Shown here: one piece after another, positions 1 to 11,600 of the stretch
Layout: each line of letters begins with the position of its first letter
Position numbering within the stretch: position 1 is the first letter of the stretch
DNA from: Branchiostoma floridae
Lineage: Eukaryota > Chordata > Leptocardii > Amphioxiformes > Branchiostomatidae
Direction: 5' to 3'
Length of the DNA stretch: 64,000 nt
NCBI RefSeq assembly: GCF_000003815.2
Contig: NC_049988.1
Coordinates: forward strand, 23,303,488 to 23,367,487
Notes under the pieces: model-generated
Databases searched by the model: none
What the model was told of the DNA's origin: nothing
What the model saw: the letters and a program-made list of their open reading frames with translations, nothing else
Translations under genes and position numbers: made by a program

Positions 1-189
1 CACAGCTCACTGCACAAAACGGTATACCTACCACATCCTTATTCTTCAAGCAGAGGTTGAGTCGCGGAGATATTCATAGCAGTAGTCGGGATTTCTACCG
101 TCTCTTAGCTCGAGTGTCAACATGCCACAAAGAAAACCTCACCCTGATTTAGACCCTGGAATTTCAGAACATATATGCGGTATAAAATA

Positions 190-2085
190 AAAAGGAAAGG
201 GTCCCCTCCTGTTCGCATAAACTGCGCTTCAAACATGCCGTATGTTCAGCAGAAAAAGGCACCGTTTCATAAAACCTTTGAGACGGTATTAGCTAATAGA
301 TAAAACGGGGGTAGTACCCCCAAATTTGCTTAAGCTACGCGGATTCAAAGATTAAACATGTCGTATGTTCAACAGAAATACGCAACATTTCATATACGTC
401 TTGGCAACATATAAGCTAAACGGGGGAGGTCTCCCCTAGTTCGCTTAAACTGCGCGGCTTCAAAGATTAAATATGTCGTATGTTTTACAGAAATACGCAA
501 CATTTCATATACGTTTTGGCAGCACATAAGCTAAACGGGGGAGGTCTCCCCTAGTTCGCTTAAACTGCGCGGATTCAAAGATTAAACTTGTTGTATGTTT
601 TACAGAAATACGCAACATTTCATATACGTCTTGACAACATAAAAGCTAAACGGGGGAGGTCTCCCCTAGTTCGCTTAAACTGCGCGGATTCAAAGATTAA
701 ACATGTCGTATGTTCAACAGAAATACGCAACATTTCATATACGTCTTGGCAACATATAAGCTAAGCAAGGTAGGTCTCCCCTAGTTCGCTTAAACTGCGC
801 GGATTCAAAGATTAAATATGTCGTATGTTCAACAGAAATACGCAACATTTCATATACGTTTTGGCAGCATATACGCTAAACGGGGAAGGTCTCCCCTAGT
901 TCGCTTAAACTGCGCGGATTCAAAGATTTAACTTTTTGTATGTTTTACAGAAATACGCAACATTTCATATACGTCTTGACAACATAAAAGCTAAACAGGG
1001 GAGGTCTCCCCTAGTTCGCTTAAACTGCGCGGATTCAAAGATTAAACTTGTTGTATGTTTTACAGAAATACGCAACATTTCATATACGTTTTGACAACAT
1101 AAAAGCTAAACGGGGGAGGTCTCCCCTAGTTCGCTTAAACTGCGCGGATTCAAAGATTAAACATGTCGTATGTTTTACAGAAATACGCAACATTTCATAT
1201 ACGTCTTGGCAACATATAAGCTAAACAAGGTAGGTCTCCCCTAGTTCGCTTAAACTGCGCGGATTCAAAGATTAAATATGTCGTATGTTCAACAGAAATA
1301 CGCAACATTTCATATACGTTTTGGCAGCATATACGCTAAACGGGGAAGGTCTCCCCTAGTTCGCTTAAACTGCGCGGATTCAAAGATTAAACATGTCGTA
1401 TGTTCAACAGAAATACGCAACATTTCATATACGTTTTGGCAGCATATGAGCTAAACGGGGGAGGTCTCCCTTAGTTCGCTTAAACTGTGCGGATTCAAAT
1501 ATTAAACATGTCGTATGTTTTACAGAAATACGCAACATTTCATATACGTTTTGGCAACATATAAGCTAAACGGGGGAGGTCTCCCCTAGTTCGCTTAAAC
1601 TGCGCGGATTCAAAGATTAAACTTGTATGTTTTACAGAAATACCCAACATTTCATATACGTTTTGGCAGCATATAAGCTAAACGGGGGAGGTCTCCCCTA
1701 GTTCGCTTAAACTGTGCGGATTCAAATATTAAAAATGTCGTATGTTCAAAAGAAATACGCAACATTTCATATACGTTTTGGCAACATATAAGCTAAACGG
1801 GGGAGGTCTCCCCTAGTTCGCTTAAACTGCGCGGATTCAAAAATTAAACATGTCGTATGTTCAAATGAAATACGCAACATTTCATATACGGCTTAGCAAA
1901 TATATTAACGGGGCAGGTCTTCCCTTCTTTGCGTAAATGACGGTTCGAAATAAATTATATATATGGCATCCTTCGGTCAATATTGACCATGGTATACGCA
2001 ACATCTCATATAACGTAAAATAGCGCATATAAGCTAACCGTGAGAGGTTCTCCCCTGTTCGAATTAAACCTTGCGCACAGAAAGT
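190..2085. repeat. 115-bp tandem satellite, about 16 units
   Basis: A unit of about 115 bp recurs with phase marks at 421, 536, 651 and so on to about 1915. More diverged units flank it at 190-420 and 1915-2085. Each unit carries a short hairpin (GGGGAG-GT-CTCCCC), the phrase TTCGCTTAAACTGCGCGGATT and ATACGCAACATTTCATATACG. Variants recur every four units: the 'caaggtagg' unit followed by the 'cggggaagg' unit appears near 765-895 and again near 1225-1355, which indicates a higher-order repeat. No open frame is conserved. It lies upstream of the CTBS 3' exons, probably in a CTBS intron. Confidence 0.95.
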
Positions 2086-2606
2086 TTGAATACGTCAAAT
2101 GCTTTCGGAATAGCTAAAAAACACAGAAGATTATTGTAGTTGACTTTATATTGTATTGTATTTGTATTTGCTGAGGTATAAACATAACATTTTGTACCAG
2201 AAAGCGCAATAATTTTCAGTTTTGACTGTTATAAAACAGATGACGCAATGTTTTATCTAACACCAGACAAAGGCTTATTACATTTGACTTAGCCGGTTAA
2301 CATGTATTTTGTAACAGGTCTAGAGAAACGGTATTTGTCCGTTTTGACAGAAAATATTTTTGAGACATTTAAGTTGTCTCTTCGGCATACTAAAATACAT
2401 GTAAAATTCACGTAAAGAAACACAACAGATTAAGTTAGATTTACAAACGCTGAAATCTTCCGTAAATGCCAAATGTATGTTTCCGATGCCTTTAATAGAT
2501 CTTAAAATCTGCTGAAATATTTCTCCGCCTTTAAGGGCTTTATACGTATCTCTGAAACTTTGCTTAAAAAGTTGTTTTCGTGCTGTGCAGATTTCTGTTC
2601 CTTCAG
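2086..2606. other. AT-rich non-coding stretch
   Basis: No open frame, repeat family or RNA gene is recognised. It probably belongs to the CTBS intron before the penultimate exon. Confidence 0.5.
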
Positions 2607-3247
2607 GATGACGTCTGCAGTATTAAGAAGGTTTTATTCTGAGGGGCCCCTGTAGTGCGACTGCCAGCCACTAGGTGGCACCCTTAACTATACTGATAAG
2701 ACCTGCCCCAAGATTGCTCCTTTCAAGGTGTAAGAAGACCTTAAGAATAATATTTTTCTCCTTTAGGATGACGTCTGCAGTATTAAGAAGGTACCGTTCC
2801 GCGGAGTCACCTGCAGTGCCACTGCTAGCCACTAGGTGACACCCCTAACTGTACACCAGTAAGGTCACCCTCAAGATGGCACCCTTAACAATGCAAGGAC
2901 TTAAGAGTCATGTTTTTTTATCCTTTAGGATGACGTCTGCAGTATTAAGATCCCGTTCCGCGGAGCCCCCTGCAGTGATGCTGCCGGCCGCCAGGTGGCA
3001 CCCTTAACTGTGTACTGGTTAGACCCTGCAGTGCCACTCCTGGACACTAGGTGGTGCCTTTAACTGTGTAAGAATGTAAGACTCAGTTTTTTCTCCTTCA
3101 GGATGACGTCTGCAGTATTAAGAAAGTGCCGTTCTGCTGTGCCCCCTGCAGTGACGCTGCCGGCCGCCAGGTGGCACCATTAGTCTCCCTCAAGATGGCA
3201 TTCTTAACTGTGCAAGGACTTAAGAGTTGTGTTTTTTTCTCCTTTAG
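2607..3247 (+). repeat. four decayed partial copies of the CTBS penultimate exon
   Basis: The acceptor plus exon start (ctttag/GATGACGTCTGCAGT) recurs at 2607, 2767, 2929 and 3102 before the intact exon at 3248, spacing 146-173 bp. Each copy keeps the polypyrimidine tract, the AG and about 70 bp of the exon start (residues matching DDVCSIKKVPFRGAPCSDAA), then diverges into intron before any donor. Copies contain stops or frameshifts. They form a minisatellite spanning an intron-exon junction and present several decoy 3' splice sites. Confidence 0.85.
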
Positions 3248-4839
3248 GATGACGTCTGCAGTATTAAGAAGGTCCCATTTCGAGGTGCCCCCTGCAGTGA
3301 TGCCGCCGGCCGCCAGGTGGATTTTAAGGACATCATGAGGCTGATGGGAAACTCCTCAAGGAAGTGGAGCGACATCTTCAAGTCTCCTTACTTCAACTTT
3401 CAGGTAAAGTTTTGTCTTTAAGTTTGTACCAACCAAAGACTTGACTTTTCAGATTTGAGACTAATTTTTTTGAGACCAATTGTCCATGAGTTTGCAGTTC
3501 AATTCTGATTGGATGATTCATTGATTATGGCTAGGTTATTGATTGATTATTGATATTTCAGGAGAGATATTGTCAAGTGGAACCAGACTGAGTGGAACAT
3601 GGTTATGAATTATTATCAATTGCTTATTGATTCATTGTTGGTTCTTCCAGGAGAGTTGTAAGAACTATAAAATGTGGTTAGACAACCCACAGTCACTACT
3701 GTACAGATACAGCTGGTTTTCTGATATGGATTAATTATTGATTGGCTATCGATTGATTGATATTTATGGAGGGAGGGAGAAATGACTCACGAGATGTAGT
3801 TCAACTGAGCCCCCAGCGCTATAGTACAAGTCAAGTAACAGCTCAGTTATAGGTTATTGATATTGATATTTCAGGAGGGAAGCCAAACGCACCAGAAGTG
3901 CTTCGACGACCCAGTGTCGCTACAGTACAAGTACGTCTGAGTTATAGATTAACAAGTCATTGATAATTGAGTAATTAGTTATTGATATTTCAGGAGGGAG
4001 GAATGCCCCACCAGATGTGGTTTGACGACCCAGTGTCGCTACAGTACAAGTATGGCACAGTTATAGATTATTGAGTAATATATTATTGATTATTGATATT
4101 TCAGGAAGGAGGAATGACCCACCAGATGTGGTTCAATGACCCTGTGTCCCTACAGTACAAGTATAGCTCAGTTATAGATTATTAAATAATCAATTATTGA
4201 TATTTAAGGAGGGAGGCCAGACCCATCAGATGTAGTTTGACGACCCCGTGTTGCTACAGTACAAGTATGGTTAAGTTATAGATTATTGAGTTATTGTCTA
4301 TTGATACATTGATTATCAATATTTCAGGAGGGTTGGGAGATGCACCAGATGTGGTTTAATGACCCAGTGTCGCTACAGTATAAGTACAGCTCAGTTATAG
4401 ATTATTGATTATCTGGAAATAGATTATTGGTTATTGATAATTGATATTTCAGGAGGGAGGAATAACCCATCAGATGTGGTTTGATGACCCAGTGTTGTTA
4501 TAGATTATTGATAAATAATTATTGATAATTGATATTTCAGGTGGGAGGGTGACCCCCAAAATTGGTACAAGGCTATGTTATTGATTATCTGGTTATATAT
4601 ATTACTGATTTATTGGTTTTTGATTATCACTATTTCAGGAGGGAGGAATCACCCATCAGATGTGGTTCGACGACCCAGTGTCCCTACAGTACAAGTACGG
4701 TTGGGCGCTGAAGCAGGGGTTACGCGGGGTCGGCATGTGGCACGGAGACACCCTCGACTACGTGACCTCCGACCCTGAGGTCAAGGATCAGACCCAGGCG
4801 ATGTGGGACTGTCTTCCGCAGTATCACAAGACGTCTTGA
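3248..4839 (+). CDS. CTBS: di-N-acetylchitobiase, C-terminal two exons (5' end outside window)
   Basis: A lysosomal glycoside hydrolase family 18 exo-enzyme that removes reducing-end GlcNAc from chitobiose cores. Two coding exons are visible: 3248-3403 (52 codons, DDVCSIKKVPFRGAPCSDAA... to PYFNFQ, donor CAG/gtaaag) and 4639-4839 (66 codons plus TGA; EGGITHQMWFDDPVSLQYK, then LRGVGMWHGDTLDY). Both ends are phase 0. The VPFRGAPCSDAAGRQV block, the WFDDPVSLQYK block and the RGVGMW...LDY block match the C-terminal third of animal chitobiases. The catalytic DxxDxDxE motif would lie upstream, outside the window. Both exons are preceded by ladders of partial copies. The gene converges on ERCC4, about 2 kb apart. 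The start is not present. Confidence 0.88.
3554..4638 (+). repeat. about ten degenerate copies of the CTBS terminal-exon acceptor and 5' end
   Basis: The motif 'gatatttcaggagggagg' followed by about 55 bp of the terminal exon (MWFDDPVSLQYK coding) recurs at roughly 3556, 3650, 3767, 3873, 3990, 4104, 4206, 4326, 4448 and 4541 before the real exon at 4639. The period is about 95-120 bp, with TTATAGATTATTGA-rich intron between. Most copies keep a branch/pyrimidine tract and AG, and several keep the frame up to LQYKY before a stop (for example the copy at 3990). Two copies have lost the AG or consensus (3767, 4206). None has a donor, so use of one would truncate the last about 45 residues. Confidence 0.9.
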
Positions 4840-4880
4840 GAACGAACGTCTTGTCTCTCTTCTTACTTTATCTCCAAACA

Positions 4881-5038
4881 GATCCTAAAATGGCATAAGA
4901 TAGTTCTAAACTGGCCAAGGAGTGTAGTTAGCTAAGAGGAGTCCATTTGCCATGTAGGATCTGTAGCCAGACACACTCCCAAGCTGGCTTCACTCCTCTG
5001 GCAGCTTTTGATACTATCTTATGCTATCTCAAGGATCT
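4881..5038. repeat. imperfect long hairpin
   Basis: The left arm (gatcctaaaatggcataag, continuing through ctggccaaggagtg) is roughly complementary to the right arm (cactcctctggcag, ctatcttatg, aaggatc). It sits just past the CTBS stop, so it may be part of the 3' UTR or an old inverted-repeat element. Confidence 0.6.
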
Positions 5039-5982
5039 GCTTCGAGATCACTATTTAGTGAGGCTTTGGCTATAGGTGTTACCCTCCAAGTAGAGGTTTC
5101 AGTATAGGGGCTTAAGTATTGGCCATCATGTTATTTGTCTGCCTCTCTCAAGAAATTGTGACCACAGGATGCCTTGCCCTTGAGAACAAATGTCTTCAAA
5201 TGCTCCTTCTAGTAACTGAGACTTTTGGCTATTCCTTGAGCAGAGGATCCAGTTGGGGTGGGGTGTACGTAGTGGCCATTATGTTTTTTGTCTGACTGAC
5301 TCAATAGGTGAAGCTGAGGTTGCTCATTAGAAAATTCCCTATTCCACTTAACTATAATCAATGTTAATACTTGATACAATCAGTCAGTGACATTGAAGTA
5401 CATATAAGTTAAAGGAAAGATTGAAGTCTCACTCATATGGTAACTCTGCTGCTATGTCATTTTGCTGCTGGACTCAAGTTTTCTGAGAAGGCATGGCCAG
5501 AACATTTTATTTATCTAAGCTTTTGAGGGATCTTCCACCTTTCCTGACATGTGATACATGACTGTTTGTTAATCTGGTCCTATCATTGTTTCTGCTGGTA
5601 GAAAGCCTAGGATTTTTGTGTTTTGTAATTTTGGGGGTCAATACACCCTTAAACTGCAGGCCATGTCACAGTATTGGTAAAATTGTCCTTATTGCTCTTT
5701 CCCAGGGCAAGAAAATGGGGTATTTAGGCAGCATGTTAGCCTATATGCCAATGACTTTACTCTTAAAAAATACAAGTCCTTAGGACAGGACGTTAAATCA
5801 TAGTTCACTGTACTTCAGTTGGTGTAAATATAGTTTTAAGTTATTTGCAAAAGGAGCTGCGAATGTGTAAAAATGTAGATAACATATATATTTTATGTTC
5901 TTAAGACCACTTTTGTCTACTGTTACTGTTATTATTTGTTGTTAGATCTTACTTAATGTAAGCTTTGAGTAGATTAGGAATA

Positions 5983-6159
5983 CAGTAGAACCCATTTAAT
6001 TGTACAACGGATTAATGCATACTTCTGTTAACAGCACGGAATCCCAAAATCCCAAACTAGTGCGGTCCAGCTAGATAACTTAAATCGCATTATATACCAC
6101 CCGGATAATTGCACGAAATGCGCTGGCAAATAGGTCGTGCAATTAAGCGGCTTCTACTG
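5983..6159. mobile_element. MITE with CAGTAGAA termini and TA duplication
   Basis: The left end CAGTAGAACCCATTTAATTG and the right end, read inverted (CAGTAGAAGCCGCTTAATTG), form terminal inverted repeats. TA flanks both sides. This fits a non-autonomous Tc1/mariner-pogo type element of about 177 bp. Confidence 0.75.
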
Positions 6160-6815
6160 TATCTGTTTTTTCTAGGTCCTATTCTTGCCCAACAAAGTAG
6201 AGACAAGAACATATTTAATAAGAAACCTTGTTACATATTGGAACACTAATTTAAAAGTAAAGACACAAACCTGTAGAATCAAATACAGCAATAATTGTAT
6301 AATATCTTACATGTAGGCAAAGTGAACTCAAGAACGACAACAGAAATCAAACCCAAGAAAGTAAAGTACAACATTGACTTTTAATCAAATTCAGTATGAT
6401 GTAATAAATACAATAATGTCCTGTTTGCACCAATGGTTTGGTAGTTTTCCCCTTCCCAAAAGTATTGAATTTTTACTTGCTTTTTCTACCTGTTAAGCTT
6501 TAACTCAACAACTCTTTACTGTTTGGATGTTCTTAATAAAACTATATACATTTTTACTGCCATTGTCTGTTTCCCATAAGAAAATATCCATTTTTTTTAC
6601 AATTTCAAACAAACTCTACTTACATCTTTTCTTGCTATCTTTTTGTCTTATATTTTGTCACATCAGAAGTCAGAGTGAATGTGGTGTGGAGGAACTCATA
6701 CAGGAGTTTAGTATTTGCTTCCTATATATACAGTTTATCTGTTATTTGTTACCTTTCAAAATAATACTGTGTTCTTTTTTATAGTTTCCAAAAATATATC
6801 TAAAATTTCCTGGCG

Positions 6816-8649
6816 CTATCTTTTTGTCTTTGGTTTTGTTACCTCCGAAGTTGGAGTGAATGTTGTATGGAGGAACTGGTAGAGAAGTTTAGCGTTCGCA
6901 GCGTTGCCTAGGTGATCTGCTATCTGCTCCTGAGTCAGGGTGACCAGGTCTGCCAGGCTCTCTGTCTTGTCAAGTATGGACCTGGGGAAATAAGACACAT
7001 TTCAGATGAAGACTATATTCACATGATTCGTTGATCTACAATGAGTAAATGAAGAATACACATACATGTGATATACATACATGTACAAAATTTATGTACA
7101 CCAACACACACAAACACATTGCACACATGCACAGCACACACAGGTACAGTCAAACCTGCCCATAGTGGCCACTTTTTGTCGGTCCCTTGGATTTATAATG
7201 ATTAAGAAATAGGCTTAGCGGCCACCTGTCCAACGCGGCCACACGATTTCCGGTCCCGCAGGTACAAAAACACTGCCGATTACGGCCACACGGACCGCTG
7301 ATCTATGTTTTCGGCACGCGTTCGGCCATATACAGCGGCCGTATCGTCACCCTACGCCGGATTTAAAACCTCTTTGACTTATTTTCAAAACAAAACTTCG
7401 TAAACTGGCGCTACCCATACCTGCTGACAAACGAGGTCATATAAGGACAATAGACGACACCAATATTACGGAGGTAAATTGTGTTAAAGTTACGTTCTAA
7501 TACACTATCGCTTAGGTTAATTTACAGCATAACCAGCTGCTGCCGCGCCGCGTGCCTGCGAAGCTGGTGTGTTACGCCGAAGGGCGGTTATACCGGCTAT
7601 ATAGATACAGATACAGATACAGCACAAAAACTTTCTAAATAAATTGTTACAAAGACAAAATGATATGTACTTCAGACTATGGTGGATTTTATTCTTACAT
7701 TTATTAAGAGATAAGTCTAAAGTGACGAGACTTTTCTTGTGAGTACCACATTAGCATAATGGACGAATCTGACGTGTGAACGCGAGCGGGAACACACGGA
7801 CGGCGAAGTATCAAAGGATACAACACGAAAGATCAAAGAAATGTGACGATACCGGTCTCTTCAGACAATATGAACTGTAGTAACATTTAAAACTTTTTAT
7901 AGCTTTTGTTTTCTTAATACATAGTGTAAAAATCGTTGCAGTACATGTACAGTACTGTATTATGTGAATAAAGATCAGTGGGTACTAAAACCATGTGTAA
8001 CTTACTGCTTGTGGTCAACTAATTAGCATATTCTCTATAGTGGCCACCTCTCTATAGTGGCCAATTTTGACCAGTCCCTTGAATGGCCGCTATAGACAGG
8101 TTTGACTGTACAGACACAAAACACCTACATGTATGTATAGGAAGTGACACGCATACCACACTCATGCCCATCTCACATACTACTGACACCAGGTACAAAA
8201 ACACACATGCAAAAAACTTAATCACTCACAACAGGTCTATACGTATTAAATTAGTTTGTTAAATCATTTGTTCAAAACATACAAAAAATACAACAATTAC
8301 GCAGTGTTTTCTGGGACTTTAAAACAGCATCTCATACGATGTGAATTGGCATTCATGATAGATAAATGAAAATAAAGTTGTCTAATTTTTGGAGATTCCT
8401 GAAAAAGCTAATTCTGGACATGAATAAACTTATCATTATTCAAACTGTATGCAATAAATTTACAGATTTACATAGAACAAACATTAATGAAAATAGAGAA
8501 AACCCGTGCCTGTAGTTTTTAGAGTTGACCCCCGGCAGCTTCAGCACCATGTCATGTGACAGGTGGTTGTACTTGTCAGATGGGATGATGGACTCTGTCT
8601 CCATGGCGATGGCCGCCGCCTGTGCCGCATCCGGCTCGGGGCGGTTTAA
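6816..8649 (-). CDS. ERCC4: ERCC4 C-terminal (HhH)2 exons
   Basis: Exon 8649-8504 ([25 protein letters not shown]) and final exon 6981-6816 ([20 protein letters not shown]..., ends PKTKR) encode the tandem helix-hairpin-helix domain that dimerises with ERCC1 and binds DNA. The LPGVN hairpin and LGNAANAK hairpin are both intact. The split glycine codon (GG/G) confirms the junction. The ERCC1 gene is not in the window. Confidence 0.93.
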
Positions 8650-11600
8650 CTGGAGACAGGATAAAGAGGCACTAGAATAAGGTAAAGTGGTTGAAGCATG
8701 AGGCTTTTTTTGTTAGCTTAGAGTCCATTCCAAGACACCATGCGGATGTTTGTTGCCATTGTTTAGAATTGATTTTAAAGTTTTGTAATTATATGTCTAG
8801 GACATTTGATACTTCAGAAACATTTTTAACACTGTTTCAACTTTATAAATATTTCCCTGGTCTTGTAAAACTTTGGAAATATTCATGGTGTGGAATTGGA
8901 TACTTCTAATTGTTTCTAAATAATGATAACAGCATTCTACCATTATTTACCATTTTCTACCATTTTCTACCATTTTTTGTAAATGATTCGGTGGGCTGGG
9001 AATATAGCAATTCACACATCCTTGCAAAGTATGGTTGGGTGCCATGCAACAATGGCCCACCACAAATGATCCACCAGTGCCCAGCAGTGAAATCTAAAAA
9101 TATACAGATACAACAATAGGGCTTACTTTTATGGGGGCAATAAACTAATTTTACCATTCGGCCAGGTTTACCATTTTTTGTAAATATTTGTAAATGTGAA
9201 ATAATCACAGAGAGGTTTCACAATTATTCTAAGTAAAGATATTTTTGTACAGTTACTTTCAAAATGTTTCTAAAATATTCAAAGAAATTCAAATAAATGA
9301 GTATTTTCTTAGTCAATTTTTTGAAAATAATTTAATTATTGTGGCTCCGATATTCTTTTATTGAAAATAATTCAGACTAATTATAAATATCGCCTAAAAA
9401 CCCTCATGGTGTCTTGGAATGGATTCTATAGGGCAATGCAGCTTTGGTACAGCTCAGAAATGTGAAAAAATTTTTTTTAGTCATTAGTCATTCAGTTGAC
9501 AAAGGATATTAATTGTATTTTGCAATGTCCTTGCATTGGCAAAAACTTCATTGAGCTTGCCCCAAAGTCCTTTAACCCACTGACCTTAAGTGACCTTTAC
9601 CCCACTGACCTTGAGTTCCTGGAACAGTTCTGCAGTAGCATAGGGACTCCTGCTCCACAGGATCTGTCGATTGAACTTGTTGAACTTGACCCAATGACCT
9701 TTAATCCAAATGACCTTAAGCGACCTTTAACCCACTGACATTAAGCAACCTTGACCCCCACTGACCTTGAGTTCCTGGAACAGCTCGGCCGTAGCGTAGG
9801 GACTCCTGCTCCACAGGATGCGCAGGCCGGGGAAGTGCAGCGTGAGGAGAGCCAGCTTTGCCTGGACTTCCTGGAAAGACATCTCGTAGTGGCCTGCTCC
9901 TTTAGTCTGTAAGACAAGCAAAAGAACAGAAAATAAAGCGCTTCAAGTTGTAATAATAACCTGGGTTTCTTAAATGTCATGATTCTGGGACTCTTTAAGA
10001 CTAGCTATAGAAAGGAGAATAGAGACTCAGACAAACAATCTAATTAACAGCAAGTTTAAAAGATGTTGATTGCTATTAATTAGAAGCTTACTGCACAAGC
10101 TTACTAATATAAAGGTCATAAAATGCTGACCTTAAAAACCTATGACCTATGACACAGTGACATCTGACACACTGTGAACCCTGACCTGTAGTGAGAAGGG
10201 TTTGTTGGTGTCGAACTGGATGAGCAGGATTGGTCGCTTGTAGCTTCTCGTCATGGCAACGACACACTTAACCCAACATTGACCTTTCACCTATGACCTA
10301 AGTGTGAACTCTGACCTGCAGTGAGAAGGGTTTGTTGGTGTCGAACTCGATGAGCAGGATTGGTCGCTTGTAGCTTCTCGTCATGGCAACGACACACTTA
10401 ACCCAACATTGACCTTTCACCTATGACCTAAGTGTGAACTCTGACCTGCAGTGAGAAGGGTTTGTTGGTGTCGAACTCGATGAGCAGGATTGGTCACTTG
10501 TAGCTTCTCGTCATGGCAACGACACACTTAACCTAATATTGACCTTTCACCTATGACCTAAGTATGAAGTCTGACCTGTAGTGAGAAGGGTTTGTTGGTG
10601 TCAAACTCGATGAGCAGGATTGGTCTCTTGTAGCTCCTCGTCATGGCAACGGCCTGGTTAAACAGGCGGCCGCTGTTCAGGGAACCAATCAGATCGCTGA
10701 TAGACTTTCGCTCTACGCACATGTCAGGGGTCAAGATGTAGTCTCCCACCTGTAAGAAAGGACACAGGTGAGAAATTAAGAAAAAAAAAGAGTGGAAAAG
10801 TGAAAGAGATATTGATCCAGTTTGGCTCACCATGGTCATGACAGTGAAGACAGGTGCTGTGTACAACATTTACAGGTTCATTGTACCAGGGTAGTTTCCC
10901 TAGCTCTTTTAGACAAGCACAATGAACCGTAGACCACGGCTTAACGTCGCATCCTAAGGACTGTAACATGTGAACTAAAGCTAAAAAGACTAGACTGGCC
11001 ATTGCATGCTCCCATGATTTTCAAAGTGAGGAGATTTTGGTATCAAAAGACCGCAGAAAAGAACTCTAAACTATTTCTGAGTATTTTGTATTTATTTAAT
11101 TTTATTCACTAGGATTCTCCATATACAATGACAATGGAGGGTATGGCGGAACAGGTGTCAAATATGCTGTATAGACTGACTGACAGACCTGATATGGTTT
11201 AAAGATAGTTTGTAATCCATTGAGGATTATGAGAGAGCGAAATGATTTATTTACAGGGACTTAAACTTGTTAGTCAATTTCAAAATCTAAAAACAACAGA
11301 CCTGAAGCGTTATGGGTTCGATGTCCACTCCCCGTCTGTGGATCAGCGATGGAAGCTCGCTTCGGAATTCTCTCATGTCTACAATTATCTGCAGTAGAAG
11401 ATGTAAAGTTAGCATGGAATTACAAAGGAGATATTTCCATCAGAATGAGACGTAATACATATAACATTATATAATATACTAATTGAATGCTCATCTGCAT
11501 ATTTTGATTTCTGGCTTGAAACGTAGATTAATAACGTATTGCTTATTTTCATCCTGTTGAAAAATACATGATTTTCAGGTACGTCCAGGCAACGAAAATA

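Larger units (their letters stand above)
4840..6815. other. convergent intergenic region, CTBS and ERCC4 3' sides
   Basis: CTBS and ERCC4 end tail to tail here. It holds an imperfect hairpin (4881-5038) and a short inverted-repeat element (5983-6159). The rest is AT-rich 3' UTR-like sequence with no supported coding region. Confidence 0.6.

Noticed and set aside
190-2085. CRISPR-like regular repeat array
   Set aside because: Units are contiguous 115-bp tandem copies without spacers, in a eukaryotic setting; it is a satellite.
10181-10570. Extra functional XPF exons
   Set aside because: Copies have a donor but no acceptor; including them would duplicate part of the nuclease motif region.
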